NCBI GenBank assembly: GCA_022801735.1
Contig: JAAWSW010000003.1
Span: forward strand, 1-40,040
Length of the DNA: 40,040 nucleotides
Origin: Bacilli bacterium
Lineage (GTDB): Bacteria > Bacillota_I > Bacilli_A > RF39 > UBA660
Direction of reading: 5' to 3'
Under the pieces are notes generated by a model. The model ran no database searches and was not told the DNA's origin. It worked only from the letters and a program-made list of their open reading frames with translations. This document shows positions 15,311 to 22,868 of the stretch, in pieces. Within the stretch, counting starts at the first letter, position 1. Every line of letters starts with the position of its first letter. A program made the translations under genes and the position numbers.

Positions 15311-15319
15311 TGTTATAAT
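15311..15319 (+). promoter_or_regulatory. Extended -10 promoter of tRNA-Lys
   Basis: TGTTATAAT gives a TGN extension and a perfect TATAAT, 16 bases before the mature tRNA. The -35 (TTCTAA or similar) is poor. Confidence 0.6.
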
Positions 15320-15335
15320 TAATTATGTGAGATTT

Positions 15336-15411
15336 GTCTCCGTAGCTCAGTTGGTAGAGCAACAGACTCTTAATCTGTGGGTCCAGAGTTCGAGCCTCTG
15401 CGGGGACACCA
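15336..15411 (+). tRNA. tRNA-Lys (anticodon CUU)
   Basis: A complete 76-base tRNA with CCA encoded. The acceptor stem GTCTCCG pairs with CGGGGAC with one T-G pair. The D arm contains AGCTCAGTTGGTAGAGC. The anticodon stem ACAGA/TCTGT closes the loop CTCTTAA, with anticodon CTT. The T arm holds GTTCGAGCC. It reads AAG lysine codons. It stands alone, with its own promoter and terminator. Confidence 0.97.
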
Positions 15412-15423
15412 TTTAAAAAATTA

Positions 15424-15449
15424 AATCCTTTCAAAAAAGGATTTTTTTA
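15424..15449 (+). terminator. Intrinsic terminator after tRNA-Lys
   Basis: AATCCTTT (15424-15431) and AAAGGATT (15436-15443) form the stem, with a T-run of seven that begins at its base. Confidence 0.8.
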
Positions 15450-15562
15450 TTTTGGAAATATCGCCAAAAATTACCAATAACAAAACGCCCAAAAATACTG
15501 TAAAATATATTGTAAACCAAAGCCCAAAAGCAAATTAAACTCTATACGAAAAAACAAGGGTT

Positions 15563-15571
15563 TGGTATAAT
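15563..15571 (+). promoter_or_regulatory. Extended -10 promoter of the glucosaminidase operon
   Basis: TGGTATAAT, a TGN-extended perfect -10, lies about 32 bases before the ATG at 15604. No clear -35 is seen. Confidence 0.55.
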
Positions 15572-15603
15572 AAATATAAGACTTTAAATAGAGGTGAAGT
15601 AAA

Positions 15604-16866
15604 ATGAAAAGAGCAAGTTTAATAATGTTAACAATGATATTATCTTTTAGTTTTATTAGTAATACAAAGGCATTATATACTGATGCTAGTGTTGGCACAT
15701 ATGAACAAGAATTATCAAAATTTCCTTGTGATTACCAAACAAAAGTAAAACAATTGCACAATACATATCCAAATGCTGTATTTGTGGCCCAAAATTTATT
15801 CTTTGACTGGAGCAAATATAAAGAAGTTGCAGTCGCATGGAATGATATGGTAAAAGCAGAAACCGCATCTAATAAAAGTTGGATACCTAGTAATCAACCT
15901 GCAGCATATAGAACTTCAACCTGCAGACAATGGAGTGGCAGTACTTGTACATGGTATGAAGCATCAGAAGCCGGCGTTAAATATTATTTAAATCCATACA
16001 ATTTCCTAGATGAAAAATATGTATTTATGTTTGAATCACAACTTTATAATCCAAATCAAACAGAAGACGGAATTGAAAATATGTTTAATGGAAGCTCATT
16101 TTTATCACATAAAAACTGTCCAGGTTCAAATAAAACTTATGCACAGGTTATAATGGAAGCGGCTAAGACTCATGGCCTTAGTGCCTATATGTTAGCCGCT
16201 AGAATAAAGCAAGAACAAGGTTCAGGGACAAGCCCACTTGTTACTGGAAAATTCGCAGGTTATGAAGGTTATTACAATTACTTTAATATTAAAGCCAGTG
16301 GTAGTACTACTAACGAAATAGCAACAAATGGTCTAAAATATGCAAAAGAACAAGGATGGAATACCCCTTATAAATCTATAATTGGTGGCGCCAAATTTCT
16401 ACGTAGTAAGTATATTGGTGCTAATGATAAATATAATGTAAAAGGACAAATGACTGGATACCTACAAAAATGGGATCCATATGGACCACAATATGGAGGA
16501 CAACAATACATGCAAAATATTATGGCTCCATATTCTGAAGCATCTTCAACTTATAAAACATATGCTTCATTTAATAATTATAAAAATTTAAAATATGTAT
16601 TCTATATTCCAATATTTACAGGCGCACCTAACACTACAAATACTAGTTGCAATAATACTACCAATACAATAAAATATGGTGATTTAAATGGTGATGGCTT
16701 AATTAATTCAGCAGATTTATTAAAAATGAGACAACACCTAATTGGAACAGTTAAACTATCTGGAAACTATCTAACTGCTGCTGACATCAATAAAGATGGT
16801 ACAGTTAATTCAGCAGACTTATTAAGATTAAGACAACACTTAATTGGAACAAATATAATTAAATAA
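15604..16866 (+). CDS. Secreted N-acetylglucosaminidase (GH73/LytD-like) with C-terminal dockerin
   Basis: A 420-residue exported wall hydrolase predicted to cut the glycan strands of peptidoglycan. Residues 1-23 are a signal peptide. The catalytic domain is about residues 120-335; AYMLAARIKQEQGSGTSPLVTG (split as AYMLAARIKQEQG and GTSPLVTG) around residue 195-215 matches the LytD/Auto-type glucosaminidase core, with E204 the likely general acid. Then come YNYFNIKA and GGAKFLRSKYI. A Thr/Asn-rich linker leads to a type I dockerin at about 358-416: two calcium-binding repeats, DLNGDGLINSADLLKMRQHL and DINKDGTVNSADLLRLRQHL. A dockerin on a wall hydrolase implies a cohesin partner; the giant protein at 31265-39913 has one. 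SD GAGGTGAAG. It is 15 bases upstream of the next gene, with which it forms an operon. Confidence 0.92.
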   Translation: MKRASLIMLTMILSFSFISNTKALYTDASVGTYEQELSKFPCDYQTKVKQLHNTYPNAVFVAQNLFFDWSKYKEVAVAWNDMVKAETASNKSWIPSNQPAAYRTSTCRQWSGSTCTWYEASEAGVKYYLNPYNFLDEKYVFMFESQLYNPNQTEDGIENMFNGSSFLSHKNCPGSNKTYAQVIMEAAKTHGLSAYMLAARIKQEQGSGTSPLVTGKFAGYEGYYNYFNIKASGSTTNEIATNGLKYAKEQGWNTPYKSIIGGAKFLRSKYIGANDKYNVKGQMTGYLQKWDPYGPQYGGQQYMQNIMAPYSEASSTYKTYASFNNYKNLKYVFYIPIFTGAPNTTNTSCNNTTNTIKYGDLNGDGLINSADLLKMRQHLIGTVKLSGNYLTAADINKDGTVNSADLLRLRQHLIGTNIIK

Positions 16867-16881
16867 TAGGAGGTATAAAAT

Positions 16882-18240
16882 ATGAAAAAAATTATATATA
16901 TTATTTTACCAATAATAACATTTTTCATCTTAACACTTAAAGCCGATGCAGCAGCATCATTATCAGCCCCCTCTTCTGTTACAAATGGTTCATCCTTTAC
17001 AGTAACCGCAAACGTAAGTGGTGTTGCTGCTTGGGAAGTACATGTAAAAGCAACTGGCCCAGTAAGTGGCTGTGTTATTAATGTAGCAGATTCCGACGCA
17101 AATGCTAATAATACTTCAAAAAAATTCTCAGCAACATGTAGAGCAACAGGAACAGGTACTATTAAAATAACAATGTCTGGAAACACAACTACAGCAGCAG
17201 GAGCAACTTCAAATATATCTGGTTCTAGAACAGTTACAGTGAAAAACAAAACAACAAGTAACACTACAACTAATAACAATAACACATCTTCTTCTAAAAA
17301 CACACAAAAAAACACTACAACTGATAACAAATCAAATGACAATACATTAAAATCATTATCAGTTGAAGGCGGCTCAATAAACTTTAATAAAGATGTGGTA
17401 ACTTACAACATATCTGTTGGAAATGATATAAAGAAAATAAAAATAAACGCTGAAGCAAACAATTCAAAAGCAACCATAACTGGTACTGGTGAAAAAGATG
17501 TTAAAGAAGGAGACAATAAATTTGATATTGTTGTAACCGCTGAAAACGGTGATAAAAAAACATATACAATAAATATTAATGTTGATACAAAACCTATTAC
17601 AGTAACAGTCGGTGGTAAAAAATATACATTAATTAAGAAAAAAGAAGAACTTCCTGAATTAAGTATTGAACATGAAGATTTAATTTTAAATTTTGAAGGC
17701 CAAGATGTTCCTGCATATAGAATAGATAAAATTAATTTTGTTTTAGTAGCGCTTAGAGATGAAGACGGTAATATCAAACTATATAAATATGATTCATACA
17801 AAGATAATGAAAAACCAGACAAATATACCCTATTTAGACATTTCTCACTTCCACAAATGCTTGTATCATATTTAGAATTTCCAAAAAAATTAATTCCTGA
17901 AGGATATAAAAAATACACTGAAGAAATTAATGGAGAAAAAGTAACTGTTTATAAAACATCTAAAAATTCAAATTATAGTCTATTCTATGGAATAAATATA
18001 GAAACAGGAAAAAAACATGTATATAGATATGACAAAAGAGAAAATACAATGCAAATATATGATCAAGAAGAAAATCCTTTAAAACAAACATTAGAAGAAT
18101 ATGAATACATTATAGTAGGACTAATAGGAATAAGTGCAATATTACTATTAATCATAGTAATTCAAATGGGATCAAAAAGAAAATTTAAAAAGAAAGTATT
18201 ACAAAAAATACAAAATAAAGAAAACAGTTTCTTAGACTAA
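16882..18240 (+). CDS. Membrane-anchored surface protein with Ig-like and cadherin-like beta-sandwich domains
   Basis: A 452-residue exported protein. A signal peptide (1-24) is followed by an Ig-like domain at about 25-121 (LSAPSSVTNGSSFTVTANVSG), with a cysteine pair at about 64 and 86. A Thr/Asn/Ser linker follows (122-153), then a cadherin-like beta-sandwich repeat at about 155-235, with the typical LKSLSVEGGSINFNKDVVTY start and AENGDKKTYTI end. After a further extracellular region comes one membrane helix (about 410-431) and a basic tail, MGSKRKFKKKVLQK. So it is anchored with its body outside. The first domain recalls a cohesin in position and pattern, but I do not recognise it as one. 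Sharing an operon with the dockerin glucosaminidase suggests a cell-surface partner or receptor for it. Confidence 0.85.
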   Translation: MKKIIYIILPIITFFILTLKADAAASLSAPSSVTNGSSFTVTANVSGVAAWEVHVKATGPVSGCVINVADSDANANNTSKKFSATCRATGTGTIKITMSGNTTTAAGATSNISGSRTVTVKNKTTSNTTTNNNNTSSSKNTQKNTTTDNKSNDNTLKSLSVEGGSINFNKDVVTYNISVGNDIKKIKINAEANNSKATITGTGEKDVKEGDNKFDIVVTAENGDKKTYTININVDTKPITVTVGGKKYTLIKKKEELPELSIEHEDLILNFEGQDVPAYRIDKINFVLVALRDEDGNIKLYKYDSYKDNEKPDKYTLFRHFSLPQMLVSYLEFPKKLIPEGYKKYTEEINGEKVTVYKTSKNSNYSLFYGINIETGKKHVYRYDKRENTMQIYDQEENPLKQTLEEYEYIIVGLIGISAILLLIIVIQMGSKRKFKKKVLQKIQNKENSFLD

Positions 18241-18251
18241 GAAACTGTTTT
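18221..18251. terminator. Bidirectional terminator overlapping two stop codons
   Basis: AAAACAGTTTCTTAG (18221-18235) pairs with CTAAGAAACTGTTTT (18237-18251), a perfect 15-base stem with a single-base centre. The stop codons of both converging genes lie inside it. Confidence 0.85.
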
Positions 18252-18725
18252 TAAAATGCCTAATAACTTATCAATTGTTTTTTCTATAACTTCTAACTTA
18301 TTATCTTCTCTATTTTCTCTAGTAACAAATATATCTAAATCATAATATCTTTCACTAGTGCTTTCATAAATACTAACAAAAACCTCGTTGTCACTGCCCT
18401 CTTCATTATTTGAATCTGCCTTTTTTAACTTACCTGTTATCCCAATTCCATAATTACTATTAGTAAAATCACTAATATTTCTTGCCATCTCATGTGCAGT
18501 TTCTATACTATAAACACTATACACATCAATAATATCTTTAGATACACCCATTTTAACTTTAAATTCATTACAATAAGTAACCGCACTAAATTTAAATACC
18601 TCACTAGAACCAGAAACATTTGTAATTTTATCCGCAAGACCACCACCAGTACAAGATTCCATTGTACTAATAGTTTCTTTTTTTTCAGTTAAAATTTTAA
18701 CAATTTCCTTTAACTCCTTTTCCAT
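18237..18725 (-). CDS. pncC: CinA C-terminal-domain protein (NMN amidohydrolase type)
   Basis: A 162-residue stand-alone CinA C-terminal domain. Members such as PncC deamidate nicotinamide mononucleotide in the pyridine nucleotide cycle; fused versions exist in competence-damage protein CinA. Visible landmarks are STMESCTGGGLADKITNVSG near residues 20-39 with the expected ES-TGG motif, VTYCNEFKVKMGV near 49-61, the S-x-x-TA-MA segment SIETAHEMARN, and GIGITG near 93-98, the usual G-x-(A/T)GP site in altered form. The GP of the canonical AGPGG loop is replaced by GKLKKADSN, which could affect activity. SD AAAGGAGG before ATG 18725. Overlaps the EEP-family gene upstream. Confidence 0.85.
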   Translation of the reverse strand: MEKELKEIVKILTEKKETISTMESCTGGGLADKITNVSGSSEVFKFSAVTYCNEFKVKMGVSKDIIDVYSVYSIETAHEMARNISDFTNSNYGIGITGKLKKADSNNEEGSDNEVFVSIYESTSERYYDLDIFVTRENREDNKLEVIEKTIDKLLGILKTVS

Positions 18726-19449
18726 TTTTATTCCTCCTTTTTACTTTTACAACGATAGACTTATGGTCACTAATAGAAACTTTTACAACATCCCTTTTTA
18801 ATACTTCCCAGTTATTAGAAATAAATACATGATCAATCGGATTTTTAAGTCCCCTGCATGTCGCAATATCATTATCAACTCTATTAATACCTAACTTTTC
18901 TAAAGCCTCAATAAAATTTCTAAAATTCTTATTCTTAACAGTCATATTAAAATCACCAGTTAAAATAACATCAAAACCACCACTAATAAAATCACTAATT
19001 AATTCATAAATACATTGCAGTTGATTTTTCTTAACCTTAGGATTAACATTATCCAAATGCGTATTTAAAAAGACAAGATTATCAAATTCTAAAATAGTCA
19101 CAATACGTGGAAATGAACTTCCAAGCCAAGGCATTTTTCTCACTAATACTCTACTAGAAGGTTGTAACCTAGTTACAATAGAATTAGTTTCATTAGTCAA
19201 ACTCACAGGATAAATATGTCCCATGGATCCAAATCTACCAGTGCCATAAACCTCATAACCATAATCAAATAATACACTCCTGCATAATTTCAAATTTCTA
19301 GATACCGTCTCTTGTGTCCCCAAAATATCAATATCATTTTCCATAATAAACTTAATAAAAGAATAACAATCTGTTTTATCTTTCAAAGTTTGATAAAGAT
19401 GATATTTATTCTGCCAATTAAATGTTGCAATAACTAATTCATCTTTCAT
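18697..19449 (-). CDS. Endonuclease/exonuclease/phosphatase family hydrolase
   Basis: A cytoplasmic 250-residue EEP-fold protein, a metal-dependent phosphodiesterase or phosphatase of the DNase I/AP endonuclease superfamily. Motifs: IATFNWQNK near residues 7-15 (the N ligand), DILGTQE near 40-46 (the catalytic E), FLNTHLD near 127-133, ILTGDFNMT near 162-170 (the GDFN signature), IDHVFIS near 206-212 and SDHKSIVVKV near 227-236 (the SDH motif). All catalytic elements are present; the substrate is not predictable. The ATG at 19449 is chosen with AGGTGA five bases upstream; two earlier in-frame starts have worse spacing. It overlaps pncC by 29 bases. Confidence 0.88.
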   Translation of the reverse strand: MKDELVIATFNWQNKYHLYQTLKDKTDCYSFIKFIMENDIDILGTQETVSRNLKLCRSVLFDYGYEVYGTGRFGSMGHIYPVSLTNETNSIVTRLQPSSRVLVRKMPWLGSSFPRIVTILEFDNLVFLNTHLDNVNPKVKKNQLQCIYELISDFISGGFDVILTGDFNMTVKNKNFRNFIEALEKLGINRVDNDIATCRGLKNPIDHVFISNNWEVLKRDVVKVSISDHKSIVVKVKRRNKNGKGVKGNC

Positions 19450-19485
19450 TTTCATCACCTACTTTTAGTATACTAAAAAAAGAAG

Positions 19486-20373
19486 TTAATGAAAATACTT
19501 TAAATAACTTTCAAATCCTTCTTCTTCCATTTTCTCCTTAGGAATAAAACGTAAAGCAGCACTATTAATGCAATAACGTTTACCCCCAAACTCTTTAGGA
19601 CCATCATTAAATACATGACCTAAATGATTCTTACTATTTTTAGAAAGGACCTCAGTTCTAATCATAAAATGACTTAAATCCTTTCGTTTTTCCAGTAAAT
19701 TTTCATCTAATGGTTTACTAAAAGTCGGCCACCCACATAAAGATTGAAATTTATCTTTAGACAAAAATAAAGGTTCATTAGTATCTATATCTACATAAAT
19801 ACCATCTTTAAAATTATTATAATACTTATTTTTAAAAGCAGGCTCAGTACCCTTCTTCTTTGTCACGTAAAAAGACATATCCTTATTAACAACTTCTCTA
19901 AACTTATAACTTGGAATATGACAATAACTAAATGGATACTTTTCCAAAAACTTTTGATGATACTTCTCTGCCCTAGTAAAATTTTTAAGTTCACTAACCT
20001 CAATTACAACTTGCTCTTTATATCTTTTTTGTAATCTTTCTAAAGAATTAACAATAACTTCTACATCTTTTTTATCTGTATAATATATTCCTGTCCTATA
20101 TTGAACCCCAGTATCATTTCCCTGTCTATTAACACTCGTTGGATCAATAATATCATAGTAATACTCAAGTAACCTATCCAATTTAATAACATCCGAATTA
20201 TAAATAATATGAACTACTTCAGCATGTCCACTACAATTACAAACAGTTTTATAGGTAACCTTTTTGCCCCTTCCGTTAGCATAGCCTACTTCAGTACCAA
20301 TAATTCCATCAACTAAATCAAAGTATTTTTGAACGCCCCAAAAGCATCCACCCGCTAAATATATATCTTTCAT
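19486..20373 (-). CDS. msrAB: Bifunctional methionine sulfoxide reductase MsrA/MsrB
   Basis: A 295-residue fusion that repairs oxidised methionine, reducing S-sulfoxides in the A half and R-sulfoxides in the B half. The A domain (1-150) has the catalytic AGGCFWGVQKYFD near residues 7-19, then GYANG, GHAEVV, DPTSVNRQGNDTGVQYRT (near 78-95) and the YHQKFLEK segment. The B domain (about 165-292) has LCGWPTFSKPL, the HLGHVFNDGP motif and the catalytic cysteine in GGKRYCINSAALRF. The zinc CxxC pairs of many MsrB proteins are absent, which is usual for such fusions. There is no signal peptide, so it is cytoplasmic. The ATG at 20373 follows AAGGGGTGA. It has a strong promoter of its own. Confidence 0.96.
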   Translation of the reverse strand: MKDIYLAGGCFWGVQKYFDLVDGIIGTEVGYANGRGKKVTYKTVCNCSGHAEVVHIIYNSDVIKLDRLLEYYYDIIDPTSVNRQGNDTGVQYRTGIYYTDKKDVEVIVNSLERLQKRYKEQVVIEVSELKNFTRAEKYHQKFLEKYPFSYCHIPSYKFREVVNKDMSFYVTKKKGTEPAFKNKYYNNFKDGIYVDIDTNEPLFLSKDKFQSLCGWPTFSKPLDENLLEKRKDLSHFMIRTEVLSKNSKNHLGHVFNDGPKEFGGKRYCINSAALRFIPKEKMEEEGFESYLKYFH

Positions 20374-20434
20374 AGGCATCACCCCTTTTTATTATGAGAA
20401 AAACAGTAAATAGTATTACAAATTATCGCCATCT

Positions 20435-20463
20435 ATATTACCACTATCAAAACAAAAGGTCAA
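20435..20463 (-). promoter_or_regulatory. Promoter of msrAB
   Basis: Minus-strand -35 TTGACC (20458-20463), a 17-base spacer ending in TGG, and -10 TAATAT (20435-20440). The downstream genes EEP and pncC are probably read from it too, as no terminator is seen between them. Confidence 0.75.
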
Positions 20464-20470
20464 TGCACCA

Positions 20471-20496
20471 AAAAGAAAAAAGACAAATTTGTCTTT
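20471..20496 (-). terminator. Intrinsic terminator after the MacB-like gene
   Basis: AAAGAC-AAATTT-GTCTTT (20479-20496) is followed on the minus strand by TTTCTTTTT. It begins within the stop codon. Confidence 0.78.
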
Positions 20497-22795
20497 ATTC
20501 TGTTCTAAGCGACTCCACTGGATCTTTTTTAGAAGCAATATTAGCAGGTATTGCTCCACCAATTACAGTAAGTGTCATACTAATAATTATTAATACTAAT
20601 GAATGCCATATATTAAGTTTAGCCACATTAGGAAGTTCAGTCAAACTTTCAATAATAGTATTAACAGGTATTGTTAAAAGATAAGCAATTAAAACACCAA
20701 GTAAACCTGAAAAAATCCCAATAATTAACGTTTCTGCATTAAATACCCTTTTAATATCTTTTCTGCGAGCCCCAAGTGCCCTTAAAATACCTATTTCCTT
20801 AGTACGCTCAAGTACTGAAATATAAGTAATAATACCAATCATTATCGAAGAAACTATCAACGAAATAGAAGAAAATGCCACAAGAACAATCGTAATAGCA
20901 TCCATAATACTACCAGTAAGAGAAGAAACCATCTCAGCCATATCTGTATATTGAACTGTATCCTCTTCATTTTTATTTTCATTATAAACATCCAAATAAT
21001 CAGTTATATAATCCTTAGTATCAAAATCTTTTGGATAAATATAAATAATTATAGGTAAAGTATCCGCCCCCAAATAACCCATGATAGTATCCTTAGTATT
21101 CATGTTTTCATTTGTAAATTTTTGATGAGTCAAAATATTATAATCCACCTTGTCCTGTGCTTTTACTATTTCTGAATCCTTATTATTATCAATAACATAA
21201 TCTACTAAGGCATTAGTATAAGCAAGCCCACTACTATTCGTAACAACTTCCTTACCCTCTTTACCACGAATAATTGCTTCAACTTTAACGCTCATACTAT
21301 CTTTATCATTATATAATTTTTTATAATCTTGATTTGGTATAAAACTATCGCCATATTTTAAATAATAATTATCATTTAAAATAACTTTAATTTCCTTTCC
21401 CATAATATCATCAAAACTAATTTCATCTTTAGAATCAAAACCTAATTGTTTTAAAACAGAAGAGGAAATTTGATTACGACTATTTACCTGCAATATTAAC
21501 CCTGGCTTATCATTATCCAAAGTACCAGCCAAAACATCATAATTTTTCTCAATAACACCATCATTATCATTTGGATTAATAGGAAGTAAAGACCATAGTT
21601 GCATACCAGTACTATCTTCACCAGAAGTATTCACAAGTTCATACTTATCATTAACCATCGTAATAGATGTTCCTTTTTGATATGAATAACCAGAAATTTT
21701 AGACTTATCCATTTTTTCAAGATAATCAATATAATCTTTAGTTATCTTATTATTATGAAGCATAGCCTCCATCATATCATCTTGAACATAAACAGTTTTT
21801 TTAGATGGATATTTTTTAAGAGAATTATCACCAGCCATTTTATTCATCATCTCTTCATCCATCTTCATGGATTGTGTTGAAATTATAATCGGTGATTGCG
21901 CTAAAGAATTTTGTTCAAATTCATCAATCTTAATATTAAAACCATTAGACAATGATAAAATCAAAGCAATACCAATAATACCAATACTTGAAGCAAAAGC
22001 CGTTAAAGCCGTTCTTCCCTTTTTTGTTTTAATATTATTAAATGATAATCTTAAAGCAGTAAGAAAACTCATAGAAGTTTTTTTAATAGAAAAACCCTTT
22101 TCCTCCTTATCGCTTTTATTTATTGGATTAGAATCACTTATAACCTCTCCATCTTTCATATAAGCAATACGAGTTGCATATTCATTAGCAAGTTCTGGAT
22201 TATGAGTTACCATTATTACTAATTTTTCCTTAGCAATTTCCTTAATCAAATTCATAATCTGCTTACTAGTTTTAGAATCCAAAGCCCCTGTTGGTTCATC
22301 TGCTAATATAATATCAGGGTCATTTGCTAAAGCACGAGCAATTGCCACTCTTTGCATCTGCCCGCCAGAAAGTTGATTTGGTTTCTTATGACTATGTTCC
22401 GAAAGCCCCACTCTTTTAAGTAACTCTAGAGCCTTCTTTCTTCTGTTTTTAGTAGAATCACCACTTAAAGTTAAACCCATTTCAACATTTTCCAAAACTG
22501 AAATATGAGGAATTAAATTATAATTTTGAAAAATAAATCCAACCGAATTATTTCTATAAGCATCCCATTCACTCATTTTAAAACGTTTAGTAGATTTACC
22601 GTTAATAATTAAATCACCATTATCATAATTATCAAGACCACCAATTATATTAAGTAAAGTTGTCTTTCCACTACCACTAGGTCCTAAAATAGCCACAAAT
22701 TCATTTTCACGAAATTCTAAATCAATTCCTTTTAAAGCGTGTTGTGTAAAAGACCCTGTCTTATAACTCTTTTTAATTTTATTTAATTTAAGCAT
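20495..22795 (-). CDS. ABC transporter with fused ATPase and permease, MacB-like
   Basis: A 766-residue protein that joins an ATPase to an FtsX-type permease. The ATPase is at about residues 1-225: Walker A GPSGSGKTTLLNIIGG near 38-53, Q-loop FQNYNLIPH, signature LSGGQMQRVAIARAL near 142-156, Walker B IILADEPTGALDSK and the THNPELA switch. A first membrane helix lies near 262-284 (ASSIGIIGIALILSLSNG). A large extracytoplasmic domain of about 350 residues follows, then three helices from about 635 to the end, with the coupling motif YISVLERTKEIGILRALGAR. Family members export peptides, toxins or lipoproteins, or act in mechanotransmission; the substrate here is unknown. SD GAGGTGAT. Confidence 0.93.
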   Translation of the reverse strand: MLKLNKIKKSYKTGSFTQHALKGIDLEFRENEFVAILGPSGSGKTTLLNIIGGLDNYDNGDLIINGKSTKRFKMSEWDAYRNNSVGFIFQNYNLIPHISVLENVEMGLTLSGDSTKNRRKKALELLKRVGLSEHSHKKPNQLSGGQMQRVAIARALANDPDIILADEPTGALDSKTSKQIMNLIKEIAKEKLVIMVTHNPELANEYATRIAYMKDGEVISDSNPINKSDKEEKGFSIKKTSMSFLTALRLSFNNIKTKKGRTALTAFASSIGIIGIALILSLSNGFNIKIDEFEQNSLAQSPIIISTQSMKMDEEMMNKMAGDNSLKKYPSKKTVYVQDDMMEAMLHNNKITKDYIDYLEKMDKSKISGYSYQKGTSITMVNDKYELVNTSGEDSTGMQLWSLLPINPNDNDGVIEKNYDVLAGTLDNDKPGLILQVNSRNQISSSVLKQLGFDSKDEISFDDIMGKEIKVILNDNYYLKYGDSFIPNQDYKKLYNDKDSMSVKVEAIIRGKEGKEVVTNSSGLAYTNALVDYVIDNNKDSEIVKAQDKVDYNILTHQKFTNENMNTKDTIMGYLGADTLPIIIYIYPKDFDTKDYITDYLDVYNENKNEEDTVQYTDMAEMVSSLTGSIMDAITIVLVAFSSISLIVSSIMIGIITYISVLERTKEIGILRALGARRKDIKRVFNAETLIIGIFSGLLGVLIAYLLTIPVNTIIESLTELPNVAKLNIWHSLVLIIISMTLTVIGGAIPANIASKKDPVESLRTE

Positions 22796-22831
22796 ATTAT
22801 CACCTCATTTTTATTATACTAAAATAAAAGC

Positions 22832-22868
22832 AAAAAAGAATCATTAAGCAGCCATGCTATATGATTCT
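22832..22868 (-). terminator. Terminator overlapping the end of the 450-residue hypothetical gene
   Basis: On the minus strand AGAATCAT (22861-22868) pairs with ATGATTCT (22837-22844), with an inner AGCA/TGCT pair, followed by five or six T. The last codons lie inside the stem. Confidence 0.7.

Noticed and set aside
16767..17342. A long Val/Leu-rich open frame on the minus strand across the glucosaminidase and Ig-like genes
   Set aside because: It is antisense to well-supported genes with motifs. Its composition (runs of V and L) is the mirror of the Thr/Asn/Ser linker codons, and it has no ribosome site.
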